From the NCBI GenBank assembly GCA_016926255.1, contig JAFGOY010000033.1:124001-188000 (forward strand): a stretch of DNA of 64,000 nt. The letters run 5' to 3'. Below the pieces are notes generated by a model that was given only the letters and a program-made list of their open reading frames with translations, ran no database searches and was not told the DNA's origin. This document shows positions 17,557 through 26,961 of the stretch, in pieces. Source of the DNA: Anaerolineae bacterium. Its GTDB lineage: Bacteria; Chloroflexota; Anaerolineae; Aggregatilineales; UBA3940. The translations under genes and the position numbers were made by a program. Within the stretch, counting starts at the first letter, position 1. Each line of letters opens with the position of its first letter.

Positions 17557-19620
17557 ATGAAAGTTTATCCGACAAAATCACTGCGTAACATTGCGCTTAT
17601 GTCGCATCAGGGAGCAGGTAAGACCTCATTGGTCGAAGCCATGCTGTTTAATACCGGTGCAATTAACCGCCTGGGTGATGTGCAGGAAGGTTCGACCGTA
17701 GCCGACTTTGACGAGGAAGAAATTCGGCGCGGTCTATCACTCAGCACGGCGCTGGTCGCAGTTGAGACGCATGACCTCAAGCTGAATATCCTCGATACGC
17801 CGGGATACGTTGACTTTCAGGGAGAAGTGAAGAACGCGCTGCGTATTAGTGACCTGGCACTGCTGGTCATTGATGTCAGCTCCGGCGTCGAGGTTGGTTC
17901 GGAGTTGTATTGGAGCTACGCTGACGAATTCAACCTGCCGCGTGCTGTCGTGATCAACAAGATGGATCGCGAAAACATTCAACCCGATGCGGTTCTTCAG
18001 CAGTTGGGCGAAATATTTGATGCCCGCTTTGTGCGGCTCCAGCTTCCGATCATGGAAGCTGGCAATTTCGCTGGCGTGGTCGACCTGCTCTCGATGAAGG
18101 CATTTATCGGTGCGGAATCGAAGCCACAGGATATCCCGGCTGCGCTGGCTGATCAGGCGGAAGAAGCCCGCTTTGAACTGGTCGAAGCGGCAGCCGAATC
18201 GGATGATACTCTGCTGGAGAAATATTTCGATACCGGCGAACTCACCGACGAAGAAGTTTTGCAGGGTGTTATAGCTGGCGTGAAGACTCAAAGCTTCGTC
18301 CCGGTAATGTATTCGGCGGGCAAGGCCAATGTTGGAGTCTCCGCCCTGGTCGATCTGCTTGCGCGGATATCCCCGGCCCCGGACGAACGGCCCGTAGCCA
18401 TCAAGGGTGAGCAAAACGGTGAGGAAATCGAATTGCCGGCAGCCGATGGCGGCCCGCTTGTCGTCTATGTTTTCAAAACAACCGCCGACCCCTTCGTCGG
18501 ACGGTTGACCTATTTCCGTGTCGTGTCCGGAACGCTTAAAGCAGACAGTCGCTACTTCAACCACAACAAAGGCGAAGAGGAGCGCGTTGGTTCTCTGTTG
18601 GTGCTGCGAGGCAAAGAGCAGATCACGCTCGATACCATGCATGCCGGTGATGTCGGTGCGGTGGCAAAGCTGAACCATACGGTCACCGGGGACACATTAG
18701 GTGACAAAGGCAAGGCCGTTACCCTGCCAGAGTTGGAATTCCCCCAGCCGATCTATGGCGTGGCTGTTACTCCAGCGACCCAGGCCGACTCGGCCAAGAT
18801 GGGGCCGACGCTGACCCGTCTCTGCGATGAGGACCCGACCCTGGTCTGGCGGCAGGACCCGGCCACCAGGGAAGCCGTTCTGGAAGGTATGGGTGATGTT
18901 CACGTGGATGTGGCGATCAAGCGTGCCGCCCAGTTGGGCGCAAACCTCGAAACCGCTATCCCGAAGGTGCCCTATAAAGAAACCGTCACAAAAACCTTCG
19001 CAACCCAGTACCGGCACAAGAAACAGTCCGGTGGGGCCGGGCAGTTTGCCGAAGTTCACCTGCGTGTCGAACCCCTGGAAACAGGTGCAGGGTTTGAGTT
19101 TGCGAACGAGGTCTTTGGCGGCGCAATCTCCGGTTCCTATATTCCCTCCATCGAGAAGGGGATCAAAGGTGTGATGCAGACCGGCGTCATCGCCGGGTAT
19201 CCGGTTGTCGATGTCAAGGCCGTCGTATTCGACGGAAAGGAACACCCGGTTGACTCCAAAGACATCGCCTTCCAGATTGCCGGTCGCGAGGTCTTCAAGC
19301 TGGCGTTTAAAGGCGCGAGTCCCGTCCTTCTTGAGCCGATTGTCAACATTCACATCACCGTGCCCGATTCGAATATGGGTGATGTCATTGGCGACCTGAG
19401 TTCACGGCGTGGTCAGGTACAGGGAACCGATTCCTTGGTCGGCAAGGCAATCGTCCACGCGACCGTTCCGCTGGCCGAAGTGCAGCGCTACAGCAACGAC
19501 CTGCGTTCCTTCACCCAGGGTCGCGGTGTATACACGATGGAACTCTCGCATTTCCAGCCAGTGCCTTCGCATATCGCTGAAGAGATCATCGCGAAATCCC
19601 AGAAAGAGGAAGAAGAATAA
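17557..19620 (+). CDS. elongation factor G-like GTPase (EF-G2 type)
   Basis: A 687-residue translational GTPase with all five EF-G domains. The P-loop SHQGAGKTS (residues 16-24) differs from the AHIDAGKT of canonical EF-G and is typical of the EF-G2-like branch. DTPG, NKMD and the switch I RRGLSLS are visible, and the domain IV/V region (GGAGQFAEVHLRVEP, ELSHF) is complete. Canonical EF-G drives translocation; EF-G2 paralogues are less well understood, with ribosome recycling or slow GTPase roles reported for some. No rpsL/rpsG/tuf genes surround it, as expected for the paralogue. It has its own promoter and a leader hairpin. Confidence 0.85.
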   Translation: MKVYPTKSLRNIALMSHQGAGKTSLVEAMLFNTGAINRLGDVQEGSTVADFDEEEIRRGLSLSTALVAVETHDLKLNILDTPGYVDFQGEVKNALRISDLALLVIDVSSGVEVGSELYWSYADEFNLPRAVVINKMDRENIQPDAVLQQLGEIFDARFVRLQLPIMEAGNFAGVVDLLSMKAFIGAESKPQDIPAALADQAEEARFELVEAAAESDDTLLEKYFDTGELTDEEVLQGVIAGVKTQSFVPVMYSAGKANVGVSALVDLLARISPAPDERPVAIKGEQNGEEIELPAADGGPLVVYVFKTTADPFVGRLTYFRVVSGTLKADSRYFNHNKGEEERVGSLLVLRGKEQITLDTMHAGDVGAVAKLNHTVTGDTLGDKGKAVTLPELEFPQPIYGVAVTPATQADSAKMGPTLTRLCDEDPTLVWRQDPATREAVLEGMGDVHVDVAIKRAAQLGANLETAIPKVPYKETVTKTFATQYRHKKQSGGAGQFAEVHLRVEPLETGAGFEFANEVFGGAISGSYIPSIEKGIKGVMQTGVIAGYPVVDVKAVVFDGKEHPVDSKDIAFQIAGREVFKLAFKGASPVLLEPIVNIHITVPDSNMGDVIGDLSSRRGQVQGTDSLVGKAIVHATVPLAEVQRYSNDLRSFTQGRGVYTMELSHFQPVPSHIAEEIIAKSQKEEEE

Positions 19621-19649
19621 CCCGGTTTTTAGGTCTTCCAGCAGGAATC

Positions 19650-19676
19650 AAAAGCCACCCGGCGGGGTGGCTTTTA
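19650..19676. terminator. bidirectional terminator
   Basis: AAAAGCCACCC (19650-19660) pairs with GGGTGGCTTTT (19665-19675), 30 nt after the EF-G2 stop codon and 27 nt before the convergent TPR gene's stop codon. A/T tails on both sides suit both directions. Confidence 0.8.
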
Positions 19677-19702
19677 TGATCCTCTGTCAAACCAATATTA
19701 GG

Positions 19703-20239
19703 CTATCCACCCATCAGCCGCTGGCGCAGTTTCAGCAGGGCGCGGGTGCGTTTCTGAGCGCCTGTCGGTTTCTCGATATTGAGCAGACCGGCTTCGTAGC
19801 TTGCCAGTCCAATCGCCCGATCACCTCTGCGGAATTGAAGCAGTCCCAGCGCCATCTGTGTTTCGCCGAGCAGGTTTTTCTCGCCCAACTCCTCGAATAT
19901 CTCGATGGCCTGCCGGTAGGCTTTGATCGCCGCTTCGGTGTCTCCCCGGCTGCTGAACAGGGGTGCCAGGTTTCCCAGAGCCTGGGCCTCGCGTCCTTTA
20001 TCCCCGGCTTTATTGAATATCTCCCTGGCCTGTTCCAGCTTTTCGGTGGCGGTGTCGAGATTCCCATCCATCCGGTAAACGACACCCAGATTGTTCAACA
20101 TCTCCCCGGCGTTGATCGCGTCCCCTGCTGCCTGGTATGCTTCATAAGCGGCTTCGAATTTTTCGAGCGCCTCGATATAAGCGCCTTCATGGAATAGACG
20201 CTGGCCTTCCTTGCTTAAGTTTTCTGCCTGGTTGGTCAT
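19703..20239 (-). CDS. TPR-repeat protein
   Basis: A 178-residue all-helical protein built of about four tetratricopeptide repeats (residues 5-150), with typical signatures such as GEMLNNLGVVYRMDGNLDTA and GREAQALGNLAPLFSSRGDTEA. The C-terminus is basic. TPRs mediate protein contacts; no catalytic part is present and no signal peptide is seen. GAGAGG precedes the ATG. It begins 18 nt after the double-XRE protein on the same strand, so the two are probably one transcript and could form a regulator with its partner, which is an inference. Confidence 0.75.
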   Translation of the reverse strand: MTNQAENLSKEGQRLFHEGAYIEALEKFEAAYEAYQAAGDAINAGEMLNNLGVVYRMDGNLDTATEKLEQAREIFNKAGDKGREAQALGNLAPLFSSRGDTEAAIKAYRQAIEIFEELGEKNLLGETQMALGLLQFRRGDRAIGLASYEAGLLNIEKPTGAQKRTRALLKLRQRLMGG

Positions 20240-20257
20240 CTTACCTCTCGATGAAAA

Positions 20258-21007
20258 TTATAATGTGATGTCAAGAATACTCTCGGCGATTGTCCTGAGT
20301 TTCCCGACTTCCATTTCGCTGAGTTCCATCGCCAACTCGAGATAGCTGCGATTGATTGGTCTCAGAATGAATGATCTCATGTCGGCTGGAAGTTGGGCAA
20401 ACGCGTCGTAGTCACTGCGACTTTGAAGCCACTCCCCTACCGGCCCATGCGCATCGATCAGTCCGTCCAGACTGGCCCTGAATGAAAGTGTGAGTCTTTC
20501 GAGCTGGCTCAATGTGAGCGAAGTAAGCCCGGCTTCGGTTTGCTCGATCAGTTCGGCGCTGATGCCGGTCTCTTCGGCGGCCTGTTCCACCGGAATCCCC
20601 GCCTCTTCTCGCAGTTGGCGCAGCCTGACTCCGATGATCCGCTGCCGGAGCAGCATGATCTCCGGCACACGTTCCTGAACGGCTTTCTCCTGGCGGATCA
20701 CTGCCAGTGTATCGCCGCTCCATAACTGGGAGATCGGTACATTGAACAGAAACGCCAGCACCTCTAACTGGGGGAGGGTGGGGGAGGCTTCGCCTTCCTC
20801 AAATTCAAGATACTCATCGACGGTAACACCCAGGTATTCGGCGCATTTCTCCGGTGTTCTGCCCGCCGCGTTTCGCGCATCGGTGAGCAGCGTTCCCACT
20901 ATTCGGCCTTTTATTACCGAGCGTTCGAGATCGGCCTCTTTTTCTGACAGCTTCCCCTCTGAGATTTTCTCTCTGAGGCGTCGGATATCTTCTAGTTTTC
21001 GCCCCAT
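20258..21007 (-). CDS. regulator-like protein with two XRE-type helix-turn-helix domains
   Basis: 249 residues with a charged N-terminus (residues 1-35) and two Cro/C1-type HTH domains: the first at about 36-95 (AGRTPEKCAEYLGVTVDEY and SPTLPQLEVLAFLFNVP), the second at about 120-180 (AGIPVEQAAEETGISAELI and LTLSQLERLTLSF). The C-terminal 65 residues are helical and end in a short hydrophobic stretch. Two HTHs in one chain can bind a direct repeat as a monomer. No ligand domain is recognised. It leads the TPR gene. Confidence 0.75.
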   Translation of the reverse strand: MGRKLEDIRRLREKISEGKLSEKEADLERSVIKGRIVGTLLTDARNAAGRTPEKCAEYLGVTVDEYLEFEEGEASPTLPQLEVLAFLFNVPISQLWSGDTLAVIRQEKAVQERVPEIMLLRQRIIGVRLRQLREEAGIPVEQAAEETGISAELIEQTEAGLTSLTLSQLERLTLSFRASLDGLIDAHGPVGEWLQSRSDYDAFAQLPADMRSFILRPINRSYLELAMELSEMEVGKLRTIAESILDITL

Positions 21008-21193
21008 GTCAGTTGCCTGCTTTCTGGATTAATCTACCTGTGTTTGTACCAACTGCCTCGTCGGCATTATAGATGTCATCCTACCTGGAGTCAACTGGGG
21101 TGATCAGGAAAAACAGGATCAGGAAGGGGCGAAGACAATCCCTGATCGACCTCGTGGCGATCTGGCAGCGTGTCCTGGAATCCTGGGCCGGTC

Positions 21194-21222
21194 TTGCTGA
21201 TAAAGTTGTAATATTGTAAATA
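21194..21222 (+). promoter_or_regulatory. candidate promoter for the FHA gene
   Basis: TTGCTG (21194-21199), 17-nt spacer, TAAATA (21217-21222), about 100 nt upstream of the favoured start at 21324. The -10 match is modest. Confidence 0.3.
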
Positions 21223-21323
21223 TAGGGTATGTGATTGGTTGATTTATTGACGTGTTTCGCGATATTATAGGGGCGTATTCAAAAGAGGGAATGGCGTACG
21301 CTCCACATAGAGAGGTCAGTATA

Positions 21324-21878
21324 GTGGTCACTAAACCACTCGAACCAAGACAACCGCTGCCTATCGATGAAGACCCACAAATAAGTGCAGCCCGTGAGGT
21401 TCCGATTCCGCACGATACGGAGCCATCGCCGCCGCCGCCAGATATCACACCTGAACAGTCTGGCCCCGCCTGGCGGGTATTGTTCAATATCACCGGGCCA
21501 CAGCCGACGCAGGTCGGGTTGGACATCTGGCGTGTCACCGTCCTGGGGCGTGCCGACCCGATGAGCGCTTTCCGGCCCGATATGGATTATGCACCCTATG
21601 GCGCGATGCGTCATGGCGTGTCACGCAGGCATGCGCTGGTCCGCCCCGGTGAACAGGCCCTTTATCTTATCGATCAGAACAGCACAAATGGAACGTGGGT
21701 GAACGGACAGCGGTTGATGCCGGGGCGCGAATTCCGTCTTTCCGATAACGACATCATCGAATTGGGGGCGCTGCGAATGGTTTTACGTGTCGTCCAGTCC
21801 CCGCAGGATGCTGATGTCTCTCAACCGGCAAATGAGCGCCCGATGCGGGGCAGGCGATTCCGGTTTCTCGGCGGTTGA
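21324..21878 (+). CDS. FHA-domain protein
   Basis: A forkhead-associated (FHA) domain covers about the C-terminal 110 residues, with the core signature GVSRRHALV, the later NSTNGTWVNG and the closing LRMVLRV. FHA domains bind phosphothreonine peptides made by Ser/Thr kinases. The N-terminus is a Pro-rich linker. The GTG at 21324 has AGAGAGG 8 nt upstream and is preferred; the open frame continues back to a GTG at 21252 and an ATG at 21291, both with poor ribosome sites. No kinase is adjacent. The gene ends 23 nt before a strong bidirectional terminator. Confidence 0.78.
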   Translation: MVTKPLEPRQPLPIDEDPQISAAREVPIPHDTEPSPPPPDITPEQSGPAWRVLFNITGPQPTQVGLDIWRVTVLGRADPMSAFRPDMDYAPYGAMRHGVSRRHALVRPGEQALYLIDQNSTNGTWVNGQRLMPGREFRLSDNDIIELGALRMVLRVVQSPQDADVSQPANERPMRGRRFRFLGG

Positions 21879-21901
21879 TCTGGCCGATTATCTGTTGATA
21901 C

Positions 21902-21931
21902 AAAAACAGGCCGCACACGCAGCCTGTTTTT
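21902..21931. terminator. bidirectional terminator
   Basis: AAAAACAGGC (21902-21911) and GCCTGTTTTT (21922-21931) form a stem between the FHA gene and the convergent response-regulator gene; T-runs flank it in both directions. Confidence 0.8.
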
Positions 21932-21964
21932 GTTTTGCACCAATCTGAAAGAACAAAATGACCA

Positions 21965-22657
21965 TCAATCCGATGGCAGCGTGTAACCAACCCCCGGAAC
22001 GGTCACAATGTAGCGCGGCTGCCTGGGGTCTTCTTCGAGTTTCTGCCGCAGGCGCGAGATATTGACGCGCAAGATCGCCAGGTCGTTCCGGTATTCGTCG
22101 CCCCATACACGGCTCAACAGGTCACCGTGCGTCAATACATGCCCCGAATTCTGAATCAGCACCCGCAGTAGATCGTATTCGGTTGGTGTCAGGTGGACGA
22201 TCTCGTCGTTGACCGTCACACGCCGTCTCTGGAAATCGACGTGCAGACTGTAACGCTGGAACTCGATCATGTCGCTGGGTTGGGGTGACCACCTGACCCG
22301 GCGCAGCACCGCTTCGATCCGTGCCTTCAATTCCTGCGTGCCGAACGGTTTGGTCAGGTAATCATCGGCGCCGAGTTCCAATCCCTTGACCTTGTCCGAT
22401 TCGTTGTCCCTGGCGGTCAGAATGATGATCGGCACCGTCGAATAGGAACGCAGTTCTTCGAGAATCTGGAATCCGTCGACATCGGGCAGCCCTAAATCAA
22501 GGATGATGAGGTCGGGAAGACTGCTGCTGATCACCATTTTTGCCTCGTTGCCGGTGAGCGCCGTCAGGATGTTATACCCCGCCAGGCTCAACGAAGCTTC
22601 GACAAATTTGATGATTTTAGGTTCATCGTCGATGATTAGAATGTCAGTATCGCTCAT
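21965..22657 (-). CDS. OmpR/PhoB-family response regulator
   Basis: 230 residues: a receiver domain (about 3-120) with acidic pocket Asp10-Asp11, phosphoacceptor Asp54 in IILDLGLPD and KPF lysine, then an OmpR-type winged helix (about 130-228) with the closing RYIVTVPGVGYTL. It binds DNA when phosphorylated, with the kinase encoded just upstream as partner. The start at 22657 has AAGGGAGA 6 nt upstream and lies 1 nt after the kinase stop codon, which implies translational coupling. An ORF that starts earlier, inside the kinase gene, is rejected for this reason. The sequence most resembles KdpE, but no kdp genes adjoin. Confidence 0.9.
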   Translation of the reverse strand: MSDTDILIIDDEPKIIKFVEASLSLAGYNILTALTGNEAKMVISSSLPDLIILDLGLPDVDGFQILEELRSYSTVPIIILTARDNESDKVKGLELGADDYLTKPFGTQELKARIEAVLRRVRWSPQPSDMIEFQRYSLHVDFQRRRVTVNDEIVHLTPTEYDLLRVLIQNSGHVLTHGDLLSRVWGDEYRNDLAILRVNISRLRQKLEEDPRQPRYIVTVPGVGYTLPSD

Positions 22658-22658
22658 G

Positions 22659-24407
22659 TCAATCTCCCTTAGCCAATACATCTGGTGTGGCAATTGGTAA
22701 GCAAAATGTGAAGGTAGACCCTTCATCCACTTGACTCTCTACCCAAATTTTCCCCTGATGGGCTTCGACCAGACCCCGGCATATTGCCAGGCCAAGACCA
22801 ATACCTTTGCGTACCGAATCTGCGCTGGGATTGGTGGTACTGCGTGGTATCTGGTAGAACCGTTCAAAAATGTGGTCGATATGCGCCGCCGGTATTCCCT
22901 GCCCGTAATCTCTCACCGATACGGTGAGGGCATCGTTTTCTTCTCTAAGGATGACGTCAATCGGCGTGCCTTTTGCCGAGTATTTCGCCGCGTTGTCAAG
23001 CAGATTCGCCACGATCTGCTCGATCCTTCTGGGGTCGACATAGGCAATTGGGAGATGGCGTGGGGAATCGAAATTGATCTCTCTATCCGACATTCTGAGC
23101 CTGGCTGCACTGATCACGCTCGACATTACGTCGACCAGGTTGACCGGGTCTCTCCGGATGTGGAGAACCCCGGCTTCGATCCGGTTCATTTCTAGCAGGT
23201 TATTGATCAGTTCGGTGAGCTTGTCAGTTTCCTCTTCGATATCTGTCAGGTGTTCACGAAGTTTGGCTGGTTCGAGTTTTTCGAGATGTTCCAGGATCAG
23301 GGATGTATTTCCCTTTATCGTAGCCAGCGGTGTTCTGAGTTCATGCGAGACGGTCGAAAGCAGCAGCGTTTTGACTTTGTCGGCTTCTTTAGCTTTTTCG
23401 AGTGCAACTGATAGTTCATCGATGGCCTCGGCCAGTTCCCGTGTCCGCAGTTCGACCTGCTGCTCGAGCTGCTCGGCGTGGAGGCTGACCTGTTCATAAA
23501 GGTTAAGCTTGACGATTGCCACCGCCAGTTGGTTCGATATGGTCGCCAGGAGATTGAGATCGTCCTCGGTTGGGTATGTTTTTTCCGGGTTTCCAACCTG
23601 GAAAACGCCCAGCAGTTCGCCGGATTCGGCGACCATCGGTATGCTGACCTGTGTGATCGGTATCCCAGGGCCTGGTTCCAGGTAACTGTACGCAGGATGT
23701 TCCCGGATGTCTTCTGTAATGATGATCTGCTGTGTTTTCGCCGCCTGACCGGCTAACCCGTTGCCGAGTTTTAACTTTTCTGATCGGCGGATAAGGTCTT
23801 CGTCGATCCCGCTGGAACAAACGAGTTTCAGTATTTCTTCATCGCTGTCCCACAGGTAGACTGCCCCCATCCCCCAGTTAATACCCCTGATGACGTCTTC
23901 GACCAGCAGTGTTGACAGCTCTTCCAGGTCGTAGCTGCGGTTGATGGCTGCCGCCGCCATGTTCAGCAGCGAGAATCGGTCGGTACGTTTCGCGAGGTCA
24001 ACCAGCGCATTCTGATAGGCCGACAATAACTCGTTAATTTCGACGATCAGTTCCCAGAGTTCGTCACGACTGTCTGTTTCCAGGCTGATGTGAAGTTTGC
24101 TATGGGTAACCTGGTCCCTGATCGATTCCTTCAGGTTAGTGAGCTGCCTGGCAAACTCGCGCGTGTAAGCCCATGAAAATAAAATAGTAGCCAGAACCAT
24201 CAATGCCGCGAAGCTGGTGAGCGTAATGACAACTGTTTTTGCCATCTGGCTGCTGCCAAATTTGTAGAGAAAAGCAATCGTGGCGATGAATATCGTGAAC
24301 TGCCCGATGACGCAGGCAATCAGGAATCGGCGACCAATCGGCCACGATCTCGCTGCGGCTTTTATCTGCCTGTCAATTCTGTTGATTAGACCTCTGGTAT
24401 TTTTCAC
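22659..24407 (-). CDS. sensor histidine kinase with GAF domain
   Basis: 582 residues. Two membrane helices (about 27-48 and 66-88) with a short periplasmic loop, a helical linker, a GAF domain (about 165-310), a coiled coil (about 310-350), a HisKA domain with His365 in STVSHELRTP, and an HATPase domain with the N-box NLLDNAAKY and G-boxes DYGQGIP and GIGLGL. The tiny periplasmic loop suggests the signal is sensed in the membrane or by the GAF domain in the cytoplasm. The start is GTG. It is directly coupled to the response regulator that follows. Confidence 0.9.
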   Translation of the reverse strand: MKNTRGLINRIDRQIKAAARSWPIGRRFLIACVIGQFTIFIATIAFLYKFGSSQMAKTVVITLTSFAALMVLATILFSWAYTREFARQLTNLKESIRDQVTHSKLHISLETDSRDELWELIVEINELLSAYQNALVDLAKRTDRFSLLNMAAAAINRSYDLEELSTLLVEDVIRGINWGMGAVYLWDSDEEILKLVCSSGIDEDLIRRSEKLKLGNGLAGQAAKTQQIIITEDIREHPAYSYLEPGPGIPITQVSIPMVAESGELLGVFQVGNPEKTYPTEDDLNLLATISNQLAVAIVKLNLYEQVSLHAEQLEQQVELRTRELAEAIDELSVALEKAKEADKVKTLLLSTVSHELRTPLATIKGNTSLILEHLEKLEPAKLREHLTDIEEETDKLTELINNLLEMNRIEAGVLHIRRDPVNLVDVMSSVISAARLRMSDREINFDSPRHLPIAYVDPRRIEQIVANLLDNAAKYSAKGTPIDVILREENDALTVSVRDYGQGIPAAHIDHIFERFYQIPRSTTNPSADSVRKGIGLGLAICRGLVEAHQGKIWVESQVDEGSTFTFCLPIATPDVLAKGD

Positions 24408-24635
24408 GTTTTCCGGATTTAATTTGCAACTCTGGCGATAATTAAGTAAGTGTCTTTATTATTGGCATTTCGGGGTAGGTTCGCAAATCGAGCGAGATTA
24501 CAGGCCAGATATCGGCGAAAAACGGCTCCCCCGGCAGCAGGCTCTTTACAGACTGGAACGAACGTGTATACTGAACGGAGAAATTATAGTGGCGATCATA
24601 ATATATTCAGATTCCGGGCGTATGGATAACGACTT

Positions 24636-25319
24636 ATGAGCATTCCATTGTGGACTATTGAGCTGCATGCTCACTCGAATTATTCGAAAGATGGTGTGGT
24701 TCGCCTTGACGAACTGCAAGACCTCTGCCGGGCAAAAGGCATAGACAAACTTGCAATCACCGACCACGACCGCGTTGACGGGGCGCTCACTGCGGCGCGA
24801 CTGTATCCCATGCTGGTTATCCCCGGTCTTGAAGTCAAAACCACCAGAGGCGAAATCCTCGCCTGGTATATTTCCGAAGATGTCCCGGCGGGCCTGTCAC
24901 CGCAGGAAACGATATCGCGCCTGCGGGATCAGGAAGCCCTGATCGGGATTCCCCATCCCTTTGATCGCTATCGTTCCGGGGCCTGGGAGCTCGATGATCT
25001 TCTCGAAATTGTCGATCTTGTCGATATCATCGAGGTGTTTAACTCGCGCTGTATTCATCAGGCCGATAACGATAAAGCACTGGCGTTCGCCGAAGAACAC
25101 GGCAAGTTGATGACCTGCGGCAGTGATGCACACATGCGTTCGGAGTTTGGGCAGTCGGTGATGCAGTCCGAACCTTTCGCTAATTCTGCCGAGGGCCTGA
25201 AAGCAGCGATTGAATCGGCCACCCGCCGGGAGAAGCTCAGCAGCCTGACCGTCCATCTCTGGACAAAATTCGTCAAGATGGCAAAACCGTTCATCAAGTC
25301 TCTCAACCCTACCGTCTGA
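24636..25319 (+). CDS. PHP-domain metal-dependent phosphoesterase
   Basis: 227 residues of the PHP superfamily. Metal ligands are seen in order: HAHSNYSKDG near the N-terminus, ITDHD, the Glu in PGLEVKT, the His in GIPHPFDR and SDAH near residue 166. Family members hydrolyse phosphate esters from nucleotides, histidinol phosphate or DNA ends; this compact stand-alone form is usually an uncharacterised phosphoesterase. It is 8 nt upstream of the PrsW-like gene and co-directional, so the two probably share a transcript. The biological substrate is unknown. Confidence 0.82.
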   Translation: MSIPLWTIELHAHSNYSKDGVVRLDELQDLCRAKGIDKLAITDHDRVDGALTAARLYPMLVIPGLEVKTTRGEILAWYISEDVPAGLSPQETISRLRDQEALIGIPHPFDRYRSGAWELDDLLEIVDLVDIIEVFNSRCIHQADNDKALAFAEEHGKLMTCGSDAHMRSEFGQSVMQSEPFANSAEGLKAAIESATRREKLSSLTVHLWTKFVKMAKPFIKSLNPTV

Positions 25320-25327
25320 GGCGTCAT

Positions 25328-26311
25328 ATGGGCGCGTTCCTGATTGCCGTTGCCGCTGGTATCATCCCGATGTTGGTTTACCCGGTGGCGCTCTATTTCC
25401 TGGATCGCTACGAAAAAGAACCACTGCCCCTGCTCCTGGCTGTTTTTCTCTGGGGATTTGTTCCCGCCGCAGTGCTCTCACTCATCTCGCAGTTGATCAT
25501 TGGGATTCCGCTGCTCATGCTCGACGAAACGGGCCTGCTGGCCGATCAGGTGCTGGCGGTAGCCGTCGCGCCGGTATCCGAAGAATGCTTCAAGGCGATT
25601 GCCGTCCTCGCGGTTTACCTGATCTGGCGGCGTGAGTTCGACGGTGTTCTGGATGGAGTCGTATACGGCGGGCTGGTCGGGTTCGGGTTTGCGGCAATAG
25701 AGAATGTGCTCTACTTCCTTGAAGTCGATGCCGCCGTCATCGTGATGAGGACGATTGTGTTTGGTTTGAATCATGCCTTTTATACCAGCCTGACCGGGAT
25801 CGGCTTCGGGATTGCTCGCCATTCACGGAAAGGATTTGTCCGGTTCTTTGCGCCGGTAGCCGGGTTGATCATGGCGATTGCGGCGCATGCCGTACACAAC
25901 ACTACGGTGACCTTTGCCGAGACTGCGCCCGCTCTTTGCTGTTTTGGCCTTCTCGCCGATTACGGCGGGATCGCGTTTGTCCTTGGGGTGGTTGTTTTGA
26001 CTGCCAGGCAGGAGCGTCAGTGGATCACCGAGCAGCTTCAGGGCGAAATCGAATCCGGCACATTGACTCAGCCGCAGTACGATATCGTCGTGTCACCGGC
26101 CCGCCGGTTTGCTATCCGAATGAACACCCTGTTTTCCGGCGGGGTCAAATCCTGGTGGGGATTGGGACAGTACTTTCAGGTGTTGACCAAACTGGCCTAC
26201 AAGAAATATGCCCGCCAGCGTCGTGGAGACAAAGGTGCAGCCCAGGCAGAGATCGATGATCTGCGGGCAAAGTCCGCCGCGCTGTCTGAATCATTCCCCG
26301 ATCTTGCATAA
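25328..26311 (+). CDS. PrsW-family intramembrane protease
   Basis: A polytopic 327-residue protein with about eight helices. The family signature is clear: YEKEP near residue 30, Glu85-Glu86 in SEECFKA, the second active-site Glu in AAIEN (about residue 125), and conserved His in LNHAFYT and AHAVHN. PrsW of Bacillus subtilis performs site-1 cleavage of an anti-sigma factor; the substrate here is not evident, because no anti-sigma gene adjoins. The C-terminal 80 residues are soluble and basic. The PHP gene precedes it by 8 nt and the DM13 gene converges 17 nt away. Confidence 0.85.
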   Translation: MGAFLIAVAAGIIPMLVYPVALYFLDRYEKEPLPLLLAVFLWGFVPAAVLSLISQLIIGIPLLMLDETGLLADQVLAVAVAPVSEECFKAIAVLAVYLIWRREFDGVLDGVVYGGLVGFGFAAIENVLYFLEVDAAVIVMRTIVFGLNHAFYTSLTGIGFGIARHSRKGFVRFFAPVAGLIMAIAAHAVHNTTVTFAETAPALCCFGLLADYGGIAFVLGVVVLTARQERQWITEQLQGEIESGTLTQPQYDIVVSPARRFAIRMNTLFSGGVKSWWGLGQYFQVLTKLAYKKYARQRRGDKGAAQAEIDDLRAKSAALSESFPDLA

Positions 26312-26328
26312 CCGTTCAGAGTAGGGGG

Positions 26329-26961
26329 CTATTGCCCTCTCACATCTTCCAGTGTCGCTGAAGTATAGACGACATTCAGCGACATGCTGTAGATCACCAC
26401 GCTGTTGTACTTGTCGATGCTCTCCGTTTCAGGAATCTCGTAGTTTTGCGCGCCCAGCGCATTTTGCAGCGCTCCCAGGTCAAGATAGTCGGGGAGCAGT
26501 GCCTCGGTGCTTGTCCGGGGCATTTCGTGCTGAGAGAGGATCACCCGCAGGTCTGGCCCGTTTGTCACATTGAATGGATCGAGGCGCAGGACGTACTGCT
26601 GTTCGCTGATCTTGTAGATCGACGCTGTCCCCTCGCCTCGGTGCATCGAGTCGACAATCGTGAAATCCCCGTGCAGGACAACGTAGGGATCGATGCCCAC
26701 GACATCCTCTTCGAACTCCAGCTCTTCTAGGATTTCCGCGACGATTGGGTCGAGTGTCGGCTCCGGCGTCAGTGTCAGGATGACGTCGACTGTTGGCGTG
26801 GCGGTGAACAACTCCGACTCTGCCGACAGGGTGGCAGTAGGAGTCGGGGTTGGGTCTTCATCCTCGCGTTCAAGCAGGGGAGTCAGCCACAGGTTGCTGC
26901 TCAGGATACACATGACGAGCAGTGCCACCATGCCGACCGCTATCCAGCGTTGGGTATTCAT
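26329..26961 (-). CDS. membrane-anchored DM13-domain protein
   Basis: 210 residues: an N-terminal membrane helix (about 8-26) that could be a signal anchor, a Thr/Pro/Glu-rich linker, then a DM13 domain (about 95-205). The DM13 pattern is complete: HGDFTIVDSMHRGEGTAS, LDPFNVTNGPDLRVIL, the LGALQNALGAQNY segment and SVVIYSMSLNVVYTSATL. DM13 domains occur with redox or electron-transfer proteins in eukaryotes and bacteria, but their bacterial role is unsettled. Its ATG overlaps the stop codon of the carboxylate-amine ligase gene by four bases, so the two are translationally coupled. Confidence 0.82.
   Translation of the reverse strand: MNTQRWIAVGMVALLVMCILSSNLWLTPLLEREDEDPTPTPTATLSAESELFTATPTVDVILTLTPEPTLDPIVAEILEELEFEEDVVGIDPYVVLHGDFTIVDSMHRGEGTASIYKISEQQYVLRLDPFNVTNGPDLRVILSQHEMPRTSTEALLPDYLDLGALQNALGAQNYEIPETESIDKYNSVVIYSMSLNVVYTSATLEDVRGQ

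Noticed and set aside
22658-22726. Longer response-regulator start inside the kinase gene
   Set aside because: The ATG at 22657 has a good ribosome site and gives the canonical receiver start.
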